Source of the DNA: Desulfobacca acetoxidans DSM 11109
GTDB taxonomy: Bacteria > Desulfobacterota > Desulfobaccia > Desulfobaccales > Desulfobaccaceae
NCBI RefSeq assembly: GCF_000195295.1
Contig: NC_015388.1
Coordinates: 744,001-808,000, forward strand
Length of the DNA stretch: 64,000 bases
Direction: 5' to 3'
Shown here: piece after piece, positions 44,630 to 52,083 of the stretch
Position numbering within the stretch: position 1 is the first letter of the stretch
Layout: each line of letters begins with the position of its first letter
The notes under the pieces: generated by a model
What the model was told of the DNA's origin: nothing
The model's input: the letters and a program-made list of their open reading frames with translations, nothing else
Databases searched by the model: none
Made by a program: the position numbers and the translations under genes

Positions 44630-44792
44630 TTCATCGGATGGGACACCCTCGAACGAAAAAAAAGCCGATGCGAAACAACCCATTTTAATGGGAAGAGATA
44701 ATGCCATGTGGAGGCGAACCTTGTGTTTGCCCTCAGCAACCGAAGTATTATGAAAATTCTTTAAACACCTTATAGTTCCATGTCGCAGGACA

Positions 44793-46520
44793 GTGACGGC
44801 ACTTATCATGGGAAATCATTCATCATCGCCGGATATGGGAAGCCCTAACGCTACGGTCCTCCAGCAATTTATTCTCCGTCCGATCATGCTGATTGTCATT
44901 GTTCTTTCCCTCGTTTATCCCGCAACAGCAATAGCCGCGGTCAAGAACGTCATCGTCCTGATCATGGATGGTTGCGGGGACGAACAGCTCACTCTGGCCC
45001 GCTGGTACAAGGGAAGTCCCTTAGCCCTAGACGCCATTCGGGTAGGAGCAGTCAAGACATATAATGCCGATTCGGTCATCCCCGACTCTGCCTCGGCTGG
45101 CACTGCGTATGCTGCCGGGGTTCGCACCAATAGCGGGGTGGTCAGTTTAAGTCCTAAAACTACAACTATTCCTCCAGCGCCCGCTCACACCCTAAAAACG
45201 CCGCGACAACCTTGCGCTACCGTCCTGGAAGGGGCACGCTTATTGGGAAAGTCCACCGGTGTAGTGGTCACCTGCCGCATCAGCCACGCCACGCCGGCTA
45301 CCTATATGGCGCATACACCCTCCCGGAAAATGGATGAGGACATCACAGAGCAGGCTGTGTACCAAAATATCGATGTGGTTATGGGCGGAGGGAAAAAATA
45401 TTTCCGGCCCCAATCCGCCGGGGGTAACCGGCAAGATCAGGAAGACCTTATCAGTGTGCTGCAGACCCATGGCTATCGGGTTATCCAGAACCGGACGGAA
45501 CTGCACAAGCTTGACAAAGGTAAAGTCTTCGGGCTGTTTGCGTCCAACCACCTCGAAGCTGAAATTGACCGCCTGGAATGTGCTCCCGAACAACCCTCAC
45601 TGGCGGAAATGACCCGCAAGGCCATTCAACTCTTGTCCGCTAATCCGGCCGGCTTTTTTCTTCTGGTGGAAGGTTCCCAGATTGATTGGGCCTGCCACGC
45701 CCACGATCCGGCCCATCTGATTGGCGATCTGCTTATGTTTGACCGGGCAGTTCAGGCAGCTTTAGATTTTGCCCAGAAAGATGGCCAGACCTTACTCCTG
45801 GCCTTACCGGACCACAATACCGGCGGCATGAGCATCGGCAATCAGTGCTCTGATCATTATTATACCCGGTTGCAGCCGGAAGCCCTCATTGCCCCCCTGA
45901 AGAAAATGCAGCTTTCCGCACCCACCCTTTGGCGTCGGGTGGGCAAAGATAAGACCCCTGAAAAAATCAAGGACACGGTTATCAGATATTGGGGAATACA
46001 ACTGACCGAGAAAGATGCCCAGGAGATCCTCAAGAAAGCGGAACAGTACGGCAAGAATGCCCACAACGCCTTTGGAGAGGTAATCTGCCCGAAATACACT
46101 GATATCGGCTGGACCACCCACGGGCACACCGGCGGTGATATCCCTTTGTTCGCCTGCGGCCCCCATCGTCCCGTCGGTCTGCTCGATGCCCCTGACATCG
46201 GTCGCCTCACCGCTGAGGCCATGGATCTGGATCTAAACCTGCTTAGTGCACGTCTCTTTGTCGAGGCCCGGCAAGCCTTCCCGGCCCAGGCGGTGCGGCT
46301 TGATCACACCGACCCTTATAATCCGGTAGTCAGGATCAGTTATCATGACCGGCAGGCATCGTTGCCGGTGAACAAAAACCTCCTCTATTGGGGGGAAGAG
46401 GTTCTTCCCCTCGAAGGGGTCGTGGTCTACCTTCCGGAAACCGAGACAACGTATCTTCCGGTTCAGGCAATACAGGCCATTAAAGGGGAATCCAAACCGT
46501 TGCCTCCGATTACGAAATAA
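44793..46520 (+). CDS. phoA: Alkaline phosphatase
   Basis: This is a periplasmic metallo-phosphomonoesterase of the PhoA superfamily. After a signal helix (LIVIVLSLVYPATAIAAV) it shows VIVLIMDGCGDEQLTLARW (first metal Asp), IPDSASAGTAYAAGV with the nucleophile Ser, HATPATYMAHTPSR, FFLLVEGSQIDWACHAHD, LLLALPDHNTGG and WTTHGHTGGDIPLFACGP (metal ligands). At 575 residues it is longer than E. coli PhoA, with an extra C-terminal beta-rich part. The start may be GTG 44793 or ATG 44808; neither has a strong ribosome binding site. No Pho box is evident in the roughly 160-base gap upstream. Confidence 0.87.
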   Translation: MTALIMGNHSSSPDMGSPNATVLQQFILRPIMLIVIVLSLVYPATAIAAVKNVIVLIMDGCGDEQLTLARWYKGSPLALDAIRVGAVKTYNADSVIPDSASAGTAYAAGVRTNSGVVSLSPKTTTIPPAPAHTLKTPRQPCATVLEGARLLGKSTGVVVTCRISHATPATYMAHTPSRKMDEDITEQAVYQNIDVVMGGGKKYFRPQSAGGNRQDQEDLISVLQTHGYRVIQNRTELHKLDKGKVFGLFASNHLEAEIDRLECAPEQPSLAEMTRKAIQLLSANPAGFFLLVEGSQIDWACHAHDPAHLIGDLLMFDRAVQAALDFAQKDGQTLLLALPDHNTGGMSIGNQCSDHYYTRLQPEALIAPLKKMQLSAPTLWRRVGKDKTPEKIKDTVIRYWGIQLTEKDAQEILKKAEQYGKNAHNAFGEVICPKYTDIGWTTHGHTGGDIPLFACGPHRPVGLLDAPDIGRLTAEAMDLDLNLLSARLFVEARQAFPAQAVRLDHTDPYNPVVRISYHDRQASLPVNKNLLYWGEEVLPLEGVVVYLPETETTYLPVQAIQAIKGESKPLPPITK

Positions 46521-46611
46521 AGTATAGTACAGATTAATCAACACTTTTAGGCTATTCCACGTCACTGGCTTATCTGAAAATTTGTTACCAAGAAAAAAGT
46601 TTCGAGCTAAT

Positions 46612-46692
46612 AAAAAAAATTCTACCTAGGCTGGAAGCCTGGGCCACCGGCAGATGATTTTTCTAGTTCGCGGGTGGCCGCTAGGCAATAAC
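46612..46692 (-). repeat. Dispersed repeat family C, complete inverted copy
   Basis: Read on the minus strand it begins GTTATTGCCTAGCGGCCACC, continues with ATCATCTGCCGGTGGCC, and ends in a hairpin CAGGCT-tcc-AGCCTAG followed by GTAGAATTTTTTT. The hairpin plus T-run could terminate transcription arriving on the minus strand. Confidence 0.7.
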
Positions 46693-46843
46693 AATTAATC
46701 AGAGAATAAGTTTCGATTTCCGAGTTTCAGGTTAATAAAAAAATAACTTTTTTTCGGGTTTTTGGTTTTTCCTGATTCCCTTCTTCTAAGAAAGGGTTAG
46801 GATGAAGGAAATATAGGGTTATTTTTAACGGATAGCCGGTATC

Positions 46844-47183
46844 TTATATAAAAACAGTGAGCCGTGAGCCGTGAGCAGCAAAAACATTATTGTGAGCAGC
46901 CGCCACGATTCTGTTTTTATGCTTCGTTGTGTTCGGCAGAACATGTGAACTTATATAAAAACAGTGAGCCGTGAGCCGTGAGCAGCAAAAACATTATTGT
47001 GAGCAGCCGCCACGATTCTGTTTTTATGCTTCGTTGTGTTCGGCAGAACATGTGGACTTATATAAAAACAGGTTATAGGTAAGGGGTAAGAGGTAAGAGG
47101 TAATGACACCTGGCAATCCGTTGGAAGTCGACTGTTTTTATGCTTCGTTGTGTTCTTGAGAACATGGGAACTTATAAATAATG
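46844..47183 (-). repeat. Tandem array of 107-bp composite units, with a variant third unit (family A)
   Basis: TTATATAAAAACAG begins at 46844, 46951 and 47058 (period 107 bp), and a diverged TTATAAATAA begins at 47172 (114 bp). The units are nearly identical to the array at 38278-38603 but in the opposite orientation. In the third unit the GTGAGCC-heptamer cassette is replaced by a different one with GGTAAGA-type heptamers (about 47070-47105), while the hairpin core GCTTCGTTGTGTTC-N4-GAACATG is kept. The array ends about 20 bases before the GAPDH start. Confidence 0.9.
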
Positions 47184-47205
47184 ACAATTACAAAGGAGGT
47201 CGTCG

Positions 47206-48204
47206 ATGGCAAAGGTTGCAATTAATGGCATGGGGAGAATCGGCCGGGCGGCGTTAAAGATTATCCTCAACACCCCGGAACTCGATCTGGCCGCCGTAAA
47301 TGATCTGATGGGGATGGACAACCTGCTTTATCTCCTAAAATACGATACGGTTTACGGCCGCTATGACCGACCGGTATCGGCCGTTGGCGGCATCTTACGG
47401 GTGGGAGACAAAGAGATACAATTTTTTAGTGAAAAAGATCCCACCAAGCTGCCCTGGAAGGAACTTGACATCGATGTCGTCTTAGAATGCACCGGCGTCT
47501 TTACCAGCAGAGAGGGTCTGGAAAAACACATCCAGGCCGGCGCCAAAAACGTCATCCTCTCGGCTCCGGTAAAAGGCGATGGCGAAATCCCGATGGTGGT
47601 GCACTGCGTCAACACCCCTGAAGGCCGATGCCAGATTATCTCCAGCGCGAGCTGCACTACCAACTGCATTGCCCCGGTGATGGAGATCATCGATCGCCAT
47701 ATCGGTATCAAGAAGGCGCTCATGACCACTATTCACGCCTATACCTCGTCCCAGGCCATCGTCGATGGTCCGGCGAAAAAAGTCAGGCGCGGCCGGGCCG
47801 GCGCGGCCAACTTCGTGCCCACTTCCACCGGCGCCGCCAAGGCCACTACCGTCGCCTTGCCCCAGCTCAAAGGCAAATTTGACGGCGTGGCCGTGCGCGG
47901 GCCAGTCCCAGTGGGCTCTCTGGTGGATATTGTTCTCCTGAGCGCCCGCCCCACTACAGTGGCTGAAATCAATCAGATATTTAAAGAAGAAGCAGCCGGA
48001 CCCCGTTACCAGGGCGTTCTGGGCTATGCCGAAGATGAGATTGTCTCCTCCGATGTCATCCGCGACAGCCGAGCCTCTATCTTCGATCCTAGCATGACTA
48101 CGGTCGTGGACGGCGATCTGGTAAAGGTGATGAGCTGGTATGACAATGAGTGGGGTTACACCAATCAGATGATTCGGGAAGCCGTCCGCATCGTCAAAGG
48201 CTAA
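47206..48204 (+). CDS. gap: Glyceraldehyde-3-phosphate dehydrogenase, type I
   Basis: The product oxidises glyceraldehyde-3-phosphate to 1,3-bisphosphoglycerate in glycolysis, or the reverse in gluconeogenesis. The NAD domain begins VAINGMGRIGRAALKII. The catalytic site is SSASCTTNCIAPV, with HAYTSSQAIVDGP, RRGRAGAANFVPTSTGAA and SWYDNEWGYTNQM following. AAAGGAGG lies eight bases before the ATG. At 332 residues it is complete. A tandem repeat array sits directly upstream, so the promoter must lie within or before it. Confidence 0.96.
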   Translation: MAKVAINGMGRIGRAALKIILNTPELDLAAVNDLMGMDNLLYLLKYDTVYGRYDRPVSAVGGILRVGDKEIQFFSEKDPTKLPWKELDIDVVLECTGVFTSREGLEKHIQAGAKNVILSAPVKGDGEIPMVVHCVNTPEGRCQIISSASCTTNCIAPVMEIIDRHIGIKKALMTTIHAYTSSQAIVDGPAKKVRRGRAGAANFVPTSTGAAKATTVALPQLKGKFDGVAVRGPVPVGSLVDIVLLSARPTTVAEINQIFKEEAAGPRYQGVLGYAEDEIVSSDVIRDSRASIFDPSMTTVVDGDLVKVMSWYDNEWGYTNQMIREAVRIVKG

Positions 48205-48219
48205 AATAGACAACAACCC

Positions 48220-48240
48220 GGGTGGGGTTTTCCCCCACCC
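48220..48240 (+). terminator. Hairpin after gap
   Basis: GGGTGGGG pairs with CCCCACCC across a short T/C loop just downstream of the gap stop codon. Only a weak T-tract follows, so it may be an inefficient or partial terminator before hpt. Confidence 0.45.
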
Positions 48241-48286
48241 CATTAAAGTCAGTCGGAGAATCAACACCTTCTCTTTCGGGATTTCT

Positions 48287-48808
48287 ATGTCGCCTGTCAT
48301 AACGCCTGTTATTTCCCGGCAGCGGATTCAGGAGCAGGTCTATGACCTGGCCACCCGGATCAACCATGATTACGACAATCAGGAGCTGGTGATTATCGGG
48401 GTGCTCAAGGGAGTCTTCATCTTTTTAGCCGACTTGGTAAGGCTGCTGAAGATGCCGGTCCGGATAGATTTTGTCCATCTGAGCAGCTACGGCCAAGGCT
48501 CAACTTCTTCCGGGGAGGTCTTGGTCCGCAAGGACGTGGAGATATCACTCAAAGACCAACACGTGCTCATCGTCGAGGACATCGTCGATAGCGGCCTTAC
48601 CATGGCATTTCTCCTGCAGCATCTCCAAACCCGCCGACCCGAGAGTTTGAAAATCTGTTGCCTGATCGATAAGACAGAGCGTCGCACTGTCTCTGTGCCT
48701 CTGGACTATGTCGGGTTTTCAATAGACCAAGGCTTTTTAGTGGGCTACGGCCTGGACTACGCCGAACAACATCGTCACTACCCGGATATCTGTAAAATCC
48801 AACTATAA
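48287..48808 (+). CDS. hpt: Hypoxanthine phosphoribosyltransferase
   Basis: This is a purine salvage enzyme making IMP (and GMP) from hypoxanthine or guanine with PRPP. The PRPP-binding motif is VLIVEDIVDSGLTMAFLLQH; VIIGVLKGVFIFLADLVR and SSYGQGSTSSGEV are also family-typical. CCLIDKTERRTV and VGFSIDQGFLVGYGLDYAEQ complete the fold. At 173 residues it is normal. It lies 80 bases after gap and ten bases before a small membrane protein gene. Confidence 0.94.
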   Translation: MSPVITPVISRQRIQEQVYDLATRINHDYDNQELVIIGVLKGVFIFLADLVRLLKMPVRIDFVHLSSYGQGSTSSGEVLVRKDVEISLKDQHVLIVEDIVDSGLTMAFLLQHLQTRRPESLKICCLIDKTERRTVSVPLDYVGFSIDQGFLVGYGLDYAEQHRHYPDICKIQL

Positions 48809-48817
48809 CTGTCAAAT

Positions 48818-49030
48818 ATGCAGATTTTAGGAATAGATCTCTTTTATGTCCTACTGATCATCGGGGCCATTGTCATCTTTCTGATGCTGCGCGAGTTTAA
48901 CTGCTGGTATTGGAAGATCAATCAGCGCCTGGCCCTGCTGGAAGAAATCCTGGCCCGCTTGGAGAGATTGGAAGGCCAACCGCCGCCTCCCCGCCACCAA
49001 CGCAGGTTCCCCGAGATCAGCATCGAATAA
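48818..49030 (+). CDS. Small single-helix membrane protein
   Basis: This is a 70-residue protein with one N-terminal membrane helix (LFYVLLIIGAIVIFLMLREF), then NCWYWKINQRLALLEEILAR, a short amphipathic helix, and a proline/arginine-rich tail. Similar short proteins with an FWCWYWKINE-like motif occur in other bacteria, but I know of no function. It follows hpt by nine bases and is probably co-transcribed with it. Confidence 0.6.
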   Translation: MQILGIDLFYVLLIIGAIVIFLMLREFNCWYWKINQRLALLEEILARLERLEGQPPPPRHQRRFPEISIE

Positions 49031-49181
49031 ACCGGACCATGTCCAGATGATCCATCCCCGTCATCCGGCCCGTTCTTTCCGTTTGCAGGAAGAAGAGCAA
49101 AAACGATGTAATGTCTATTCATCAACGTTGACAGTCGAGAATAGCTTGGGTATGATGAAAGAAAAATACAGGAGCTTGAAG

Positions 49182-49562
49182 ATGCACAGAGTTAATTCCT
49201 TCCGTTTGTTTGTGCTTAGCTGCCTGGTCTTGGTTTTGATAGTGGTCTTTCCCGGTTGGGCGGCGGAGCAGGCCTTCATCTTAGACGGCACCCTGTGGCA
49301 GGATCTGTCGTATGACGCCCGGATAACGTATGTCAAAGGCGTGTGCAATATGGCTGACTTCGAGTGTCAGATCGGCGGGGCGGGCCGGGGATTTTGCGTT
49401 GCCAAGATGCTGGTGGAGGAGCTAAAGGCCAAAGCCGTAGGCGATGTTGTCAAAGATATCGATCAATATTATCAGGAAAATCCGGAGAAAATAAAAACCA
49501 GCGTGTTAGAGGTCATGGTACGACGGGCTACGAAACTGTGCCCGCCTGAACCAACAAAATAA
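49182..49562 (+). CDS. Small secreted protein of unknown function
   Basis: The start ATG 49182 has GGAG seven bases upstream and gives a clean signal peptide (RLFVLSCLVLVLIVVFPGWA, cleaved before AEQAF). The 103-residue mature part begins FILDGTLWQDLSYDARITYV and contains four cysteines (GVCNMADFEC, GRGFCVAK, TKLCPP), which could form disulfides. DGTLWQDLSYDxRxxYVxGV resembles small periplasmic proteins found beside envelope genes, and the next gene is a lipoprotein. No enzyme motif is seen. Confidence 0.68.
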   Translation: MHRVNSFRLFVLSCLVLVLIVVFPGWAAEQAFILDGTLWQDLSYDARITYVKGVCNMADFECQIGGAGRGFCVAKMLVEELKAKAVGDVVKDIDQYYQENPEKIKTSVLEVMVRRATKLCPPEPTK

Positions 49563-49574
49563 AGAGGATAAACC

Positions 49575-49808
49575 ATGCGGAAAATCATTGTCTTAGTCTT
49601 GCTGGTGAGTTTTCTGGCAGTGGGCTGTTCGGGTATGTCGTATACTACTCAACGCACCCTGAGTGGCGGAGCCGTCGGAGCGGCTGGCGGTGCTGCCATC
49701 GGCGCCATCGCCGGTTCGGCCGGAACCGGAGCGGCTATCGGGGCCGGCGCCGGAGTTGTCGGCGGGTACCTTTATGACCGCTATAAAAAATCTCGGGGCG
49801 AGCCCTGA
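49575..49808 (+). CDS. Glycine-zipper lipoprotein
   Basis: This is a 77-residue protein with a lipobox (FLAVGC), so it should be lipid-anchored. The rest is a glycine zipper (GGAVGAAGGAAIGAIAGSAG, then TGAAIGAGAGVVGGYLYDRY), as in YMGG/OmpA-like envelope lipoproteins. It lies 12 bases after the secreted protein gene and is likely in the same operon. Its role is probably structural, in the envelope. Confidence 0.78.
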   Translation: MRKIIVLVLLVSFLAVGCSGMSYTTQRTLSGGAVGAAGGAAIGAIAGSAGTGAAIGAGAGVVGGYLYDRYKKSRGEP

Positions 49809-49838
49809 TCGCCGATTGGTAAAATTGTCTTATAAAGA

Positions 49839-49859
49839 GCACAGGCGGGACGCCTGTGC
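49839..49859. repeat. Perfect short hairpin repeat (REP-like)
   Basis: GCACAGGCG-gga-CGCCTGTGC is a perfect 9-bp stem with a 3-base loop, followed by CACCAATAG. It lies between two convergent genes and resembles palindromic repeats common in many bacterial intergenic regions. It may act as a bidirectional mRNA-stabilising hairpin. Confidence 0.65.
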
Positions 49860-49919
49860 CACCAATAGTTTTTTCAATTACTCTATATTTGACATCAGAT
49901 TACTATTATGTCCACATCT

Positions 49920-51455
49920 TCATTTTTTCCGCGGCAGACGGCAGGCGTGGGGCAGTGTGGGGGTAAAACGCTCCGGTCCGGCTGTGATCGGGCGACCGAT
50001 TCTGTCTGCCAAGCCCCTAAGCATGCCTTTAAAAACGTATTGGTGCAGGGGATAGACGCTATACCAATAGATGATGCCGGCTAAACCTCGCGGCAGGAAT
50101 CGGGACAGTTCCCGCAGCTCTACCAATTCCGGACCGAGTGGTATGATGGCAAATTCAAGTATCGCTTCTCCGGGTACCTTCATCTCCGCGAGCAGCAGCA
50201 GGCGGCTCTCAGGCTCCACCTGCAATACTCGCCAGAAATCGAGGGCGTCCCCGACGTAGAGCTCGGAAGGATGCCTCCGGCCACTCCGGAAACCGATGCC
50301 GCCGATGAGCCGATCGATCCAACCCCGAACTTTCCACAGGATGTTGCCGAAGTACCAACCGTTTTCCCCTCCGATGCTGACCAGAGACTGCCAGACGGCG
50401 GCTGGCGTTGCCCTCAGGGTTACCCGATAGCCGCATTCCAGGATGGTCCCGCCAGCATAATTGACATCACCGCAATAGACCCACTCCGGTGGGACCGAGG
50501 CACTGGCATCAGTCCAACAGGTGTCTACCTGCTGCATCTTGATTTTATTTAGGGCCAGTCGGATGGTCTCGCGGCAGGTCAAGAGTTTTTGGGGGATGAT
50601 TTCCCGGATGCGATTTTCCTGGCAAATCACCGGATTTTGCAGGCCTTCGGCTAATGGCCGAGCGATGGCTGCAGGCACCGGTGTCACCAGATGAATCCAC
50701 CAGGAGCTCAATCCGGGAGTCAGTACCGGTACCGGAATGATCAACCGTCTGGCCAGACCAGCCTCTTTGGCATAAATGTTGAACAATTCCTGGTATGAGA
50801 GGATGTCCGGGCCACCGATGTCAAAGGTCTGCCCCAGCACCTCATCATGCTCCAGGCAACCCTGCAGATAGTTTAAGACATTGCTGACGGCTATCGGCTG
50901 TACCGGATTGCGCAGCCACCGTGGCGTAATCATTACTGGCAACCGGTCCACCAGATAGCGCAGGATTTCAAAAGAGGCGCTGCCCGAACCCAGGATCATC
51001 GCTGCCCGCAAAAAGGTGACGGGAACCGGACCGGATTGCAGGATGCGGGCGACCTCGGTGCGGGAGCGCAGATGCTCGCTCAAATGGGGGTCTTCCGGTT
51101 TCCCGAGGCCTCCCAAATAAATAATGCGGTTTAAATTCGCCGCCGTTGCGGCCTGCACCATATTATGGGCCCCGGTCCGGTCGGCCGTGGTATACGAATC
51201 CGGCGCCGCCATCATGGAATGCACCAGGTAATAAGCCGCCCAGCAGCCCTCGGTCGCCTGCTTCAGGGACGCCGGATCCAAGACATCTCCCTGAGCCAGC
51301 TCCACGGCAGGATGGCTGGCCCAGGGGCGGCATTGCAACTTACTGAGAGAGCGCCCCAAGGCCCGCACTCGGTAGCCAGCCGCCAACAGATGCGGGATGA
51401 GGCGTCCGCCGATATATCCCGTAGCTCCTGTAACTAATACCGGTTCAGACCGCAT
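49920..51455 (-). CDS. SDR/NAD(P)-binding protein fused to a DUF2867 domain
   Basis: This is a 511-residue cytoplasmic protein. Residues 1-300 form an atypical short-chain dehydrogenase (LVTGATGYIGGRLIPHLLAA, AYYLVHSMMA, RIIYLGGLG), like YbjT/NmrA-type sugar epimerase relatives. About residues 340-500 match DUF2867 (ATPAAVWQSLVSIGGENGWY, LWKVRGWIDRLIGG, RHPSELYVGDALDFWRV), a START-like fold. The fusion is common, but its substrate is unknown to me. It is encoded downstream of a small cysteine-rich protein gene, with a terminator between them. Confidence 0.85.
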   Translation of the reverse strand: MRSEPVLVTGATGYIGGRLIPHLLAAGYRVRALGRSLSKLQCRPWASHPAVELAQGDVLDPASLKQATEGCWAAYYLVHSMMAAPDSYTTADRTGAHNMVQAATAANLNRIIYLGGLGKPEDPHLSEHLRSRTEVARILQSGPVPVTFLRAAMILGSGSASFEILRYLVDRLPVMITPRWLRNPVQPIAVSNVLNYLQGCLEHDEVLGQTFDIGGPDILSYQELFNIYAKEAGLARRLIIPVPVLTPGLSSWWIHLVTPVPAAIARPLAEGLQNPVICQENRIREIIPQKLLTCRETIRLALNKIKMQQVDTCWTDASASVPPEWVYCGDVNYAGGTILECGYRVTLRATPAAVWQSLVSIGGENGWYFGNILWKVRGWIDRLIGGIGFRSGRRHPSELYVGDALDFWRVLQVEPESRLLLLAEMKVPGEAILEFAIIPLGPELVELRELSRFLPRGLAGIIYWYSVYPLHQYVFKGMLRGLADRIGRPITAGPERFTPTLPHACRLPRKK

Positions 51456-51516
51456 AGTTCCTCTCTCCCTTTTGATCCTGCAATCTTTTCCGACATTCCC
51501 CTGTCACCACAAATAG

Positions 51517-51537
51517 AAAAAGGCGGGAATGCCCGCC
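51517..51537 (-). terminator. Rho-independent terminator after the 59-aa gene
   Basis: On the minus strand GGCGGG-catt-CCCGCC is followed by TTTTT. It separates the 59-aa cysteine-rich protein gene from the SDR-DUF2867 gene. Confidence 0.75.
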
Positions 51538-51565
51538 CGTTCCAGATGCCCTGTGGTTGCGCCGG

Positions 51566-51745
51566 TTAATTCTGCACGCAGCCGCAGGTAGAGACGATGA
51601 CCCAATTCTCTTGCTCTTGCGGCGGCAGTTGCTGATATTCTTCCTCGCTGAGGAGGTACTCCGGCGGCAGGTAATTCATATCTTCTTCACACATACATCC
51701 TCGCCCATAGCAATGCTCGCAATTTTTAGGCACATATACCTTCAT
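51566..51745 (-). CDS. 59-residue cysteine-rich protein
   Basis: This is a small complete frame with start ATG 51745, GGGAG about nine bases upstream, and its own terminator downstream. It begins MKVYVPKNCEHCYGRGCMCE and ends VIVSTCGCVQN. Six cysteines occur as CxxC, CxC and a C-terminal CxC; the middle is acidic and Pro/Glu/Gln-rich (LSEEEYQQLPPQEQE). This could bind Zn or an Fe-S cluster, or form disulfides. There is no signal peptide. I do not recognise the family. Good ribosome binding site, terminator and codon use argue that it is real. Confidence 0.72.
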   Translation of the reverse strand: MKVYVPKNCEHCYGRGCMCEEDMNYLPPEYLLSEEEYQQLPPQEQENWVIVSTCGCVQN

Positions 51746-52083
51746 GGCTGTTATGCTCCCTGTCTGATGGTCAGATAAGAAAAAAAATACTCATTTATAT
51801 TGTACTATCATATGAGGTTCTGGCAAAACTAAATTTTCCCTTGCTTGTCATTCCGAGCGTAATGAATAATTTAATTTTCATGACCTGTAAAGCACCCGCA
51901 AACCATGAAAACCCTCTGCCGCTGGCGAGGCTCCCAGCCTGGGCAGAATTTTTTTAATAGCTTGAAACTTGAAACTTTTTTTCTTGGTAAGGTATCTGAC
52001 AGGCTAAGATCATTCATTCTGTTCGGGTAGATAAAAACAACTATGGCGCCAGAGTTTCGTACTATTGCTATGGTTTCAATGGC
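51746..52083. other. Intergenic region with repeats, no gene seen
   Basis: It contains a family D-like fragment (51815-51870), a complete family C element (51893-51956) and a CTTGAAA heptamer pair (51961-51978), followed by AT-rich DNA up to the nadE stop. Confidence 0.65.
51893..51956 (+). repeat. Dispersed repeat family C, complete copy with terminator-like end
   Basis: It reads CACCCGCAAACCATGAAAA, CCTCTGCCGCTGGCG, then the hairpin AGGCT-ccc-AGCCT nested inside CTGCC / GGCAG, then AATTTTTTT. This is the same element as the inverted copy at 46612-46692. Confidence 0.7.

Larger units (their letters stand above)
46521..47205. other. Intergenic region with family C element and 107-bp tandem array
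   Basis: There is no gene. It contains an inverted family C element (46612-46692), a heptamer-like track (46703-46725) and the tandem composite array (46844-47183), which runs up to the ribosome binding site of the GAPDH gene. Confidence 0.7.
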
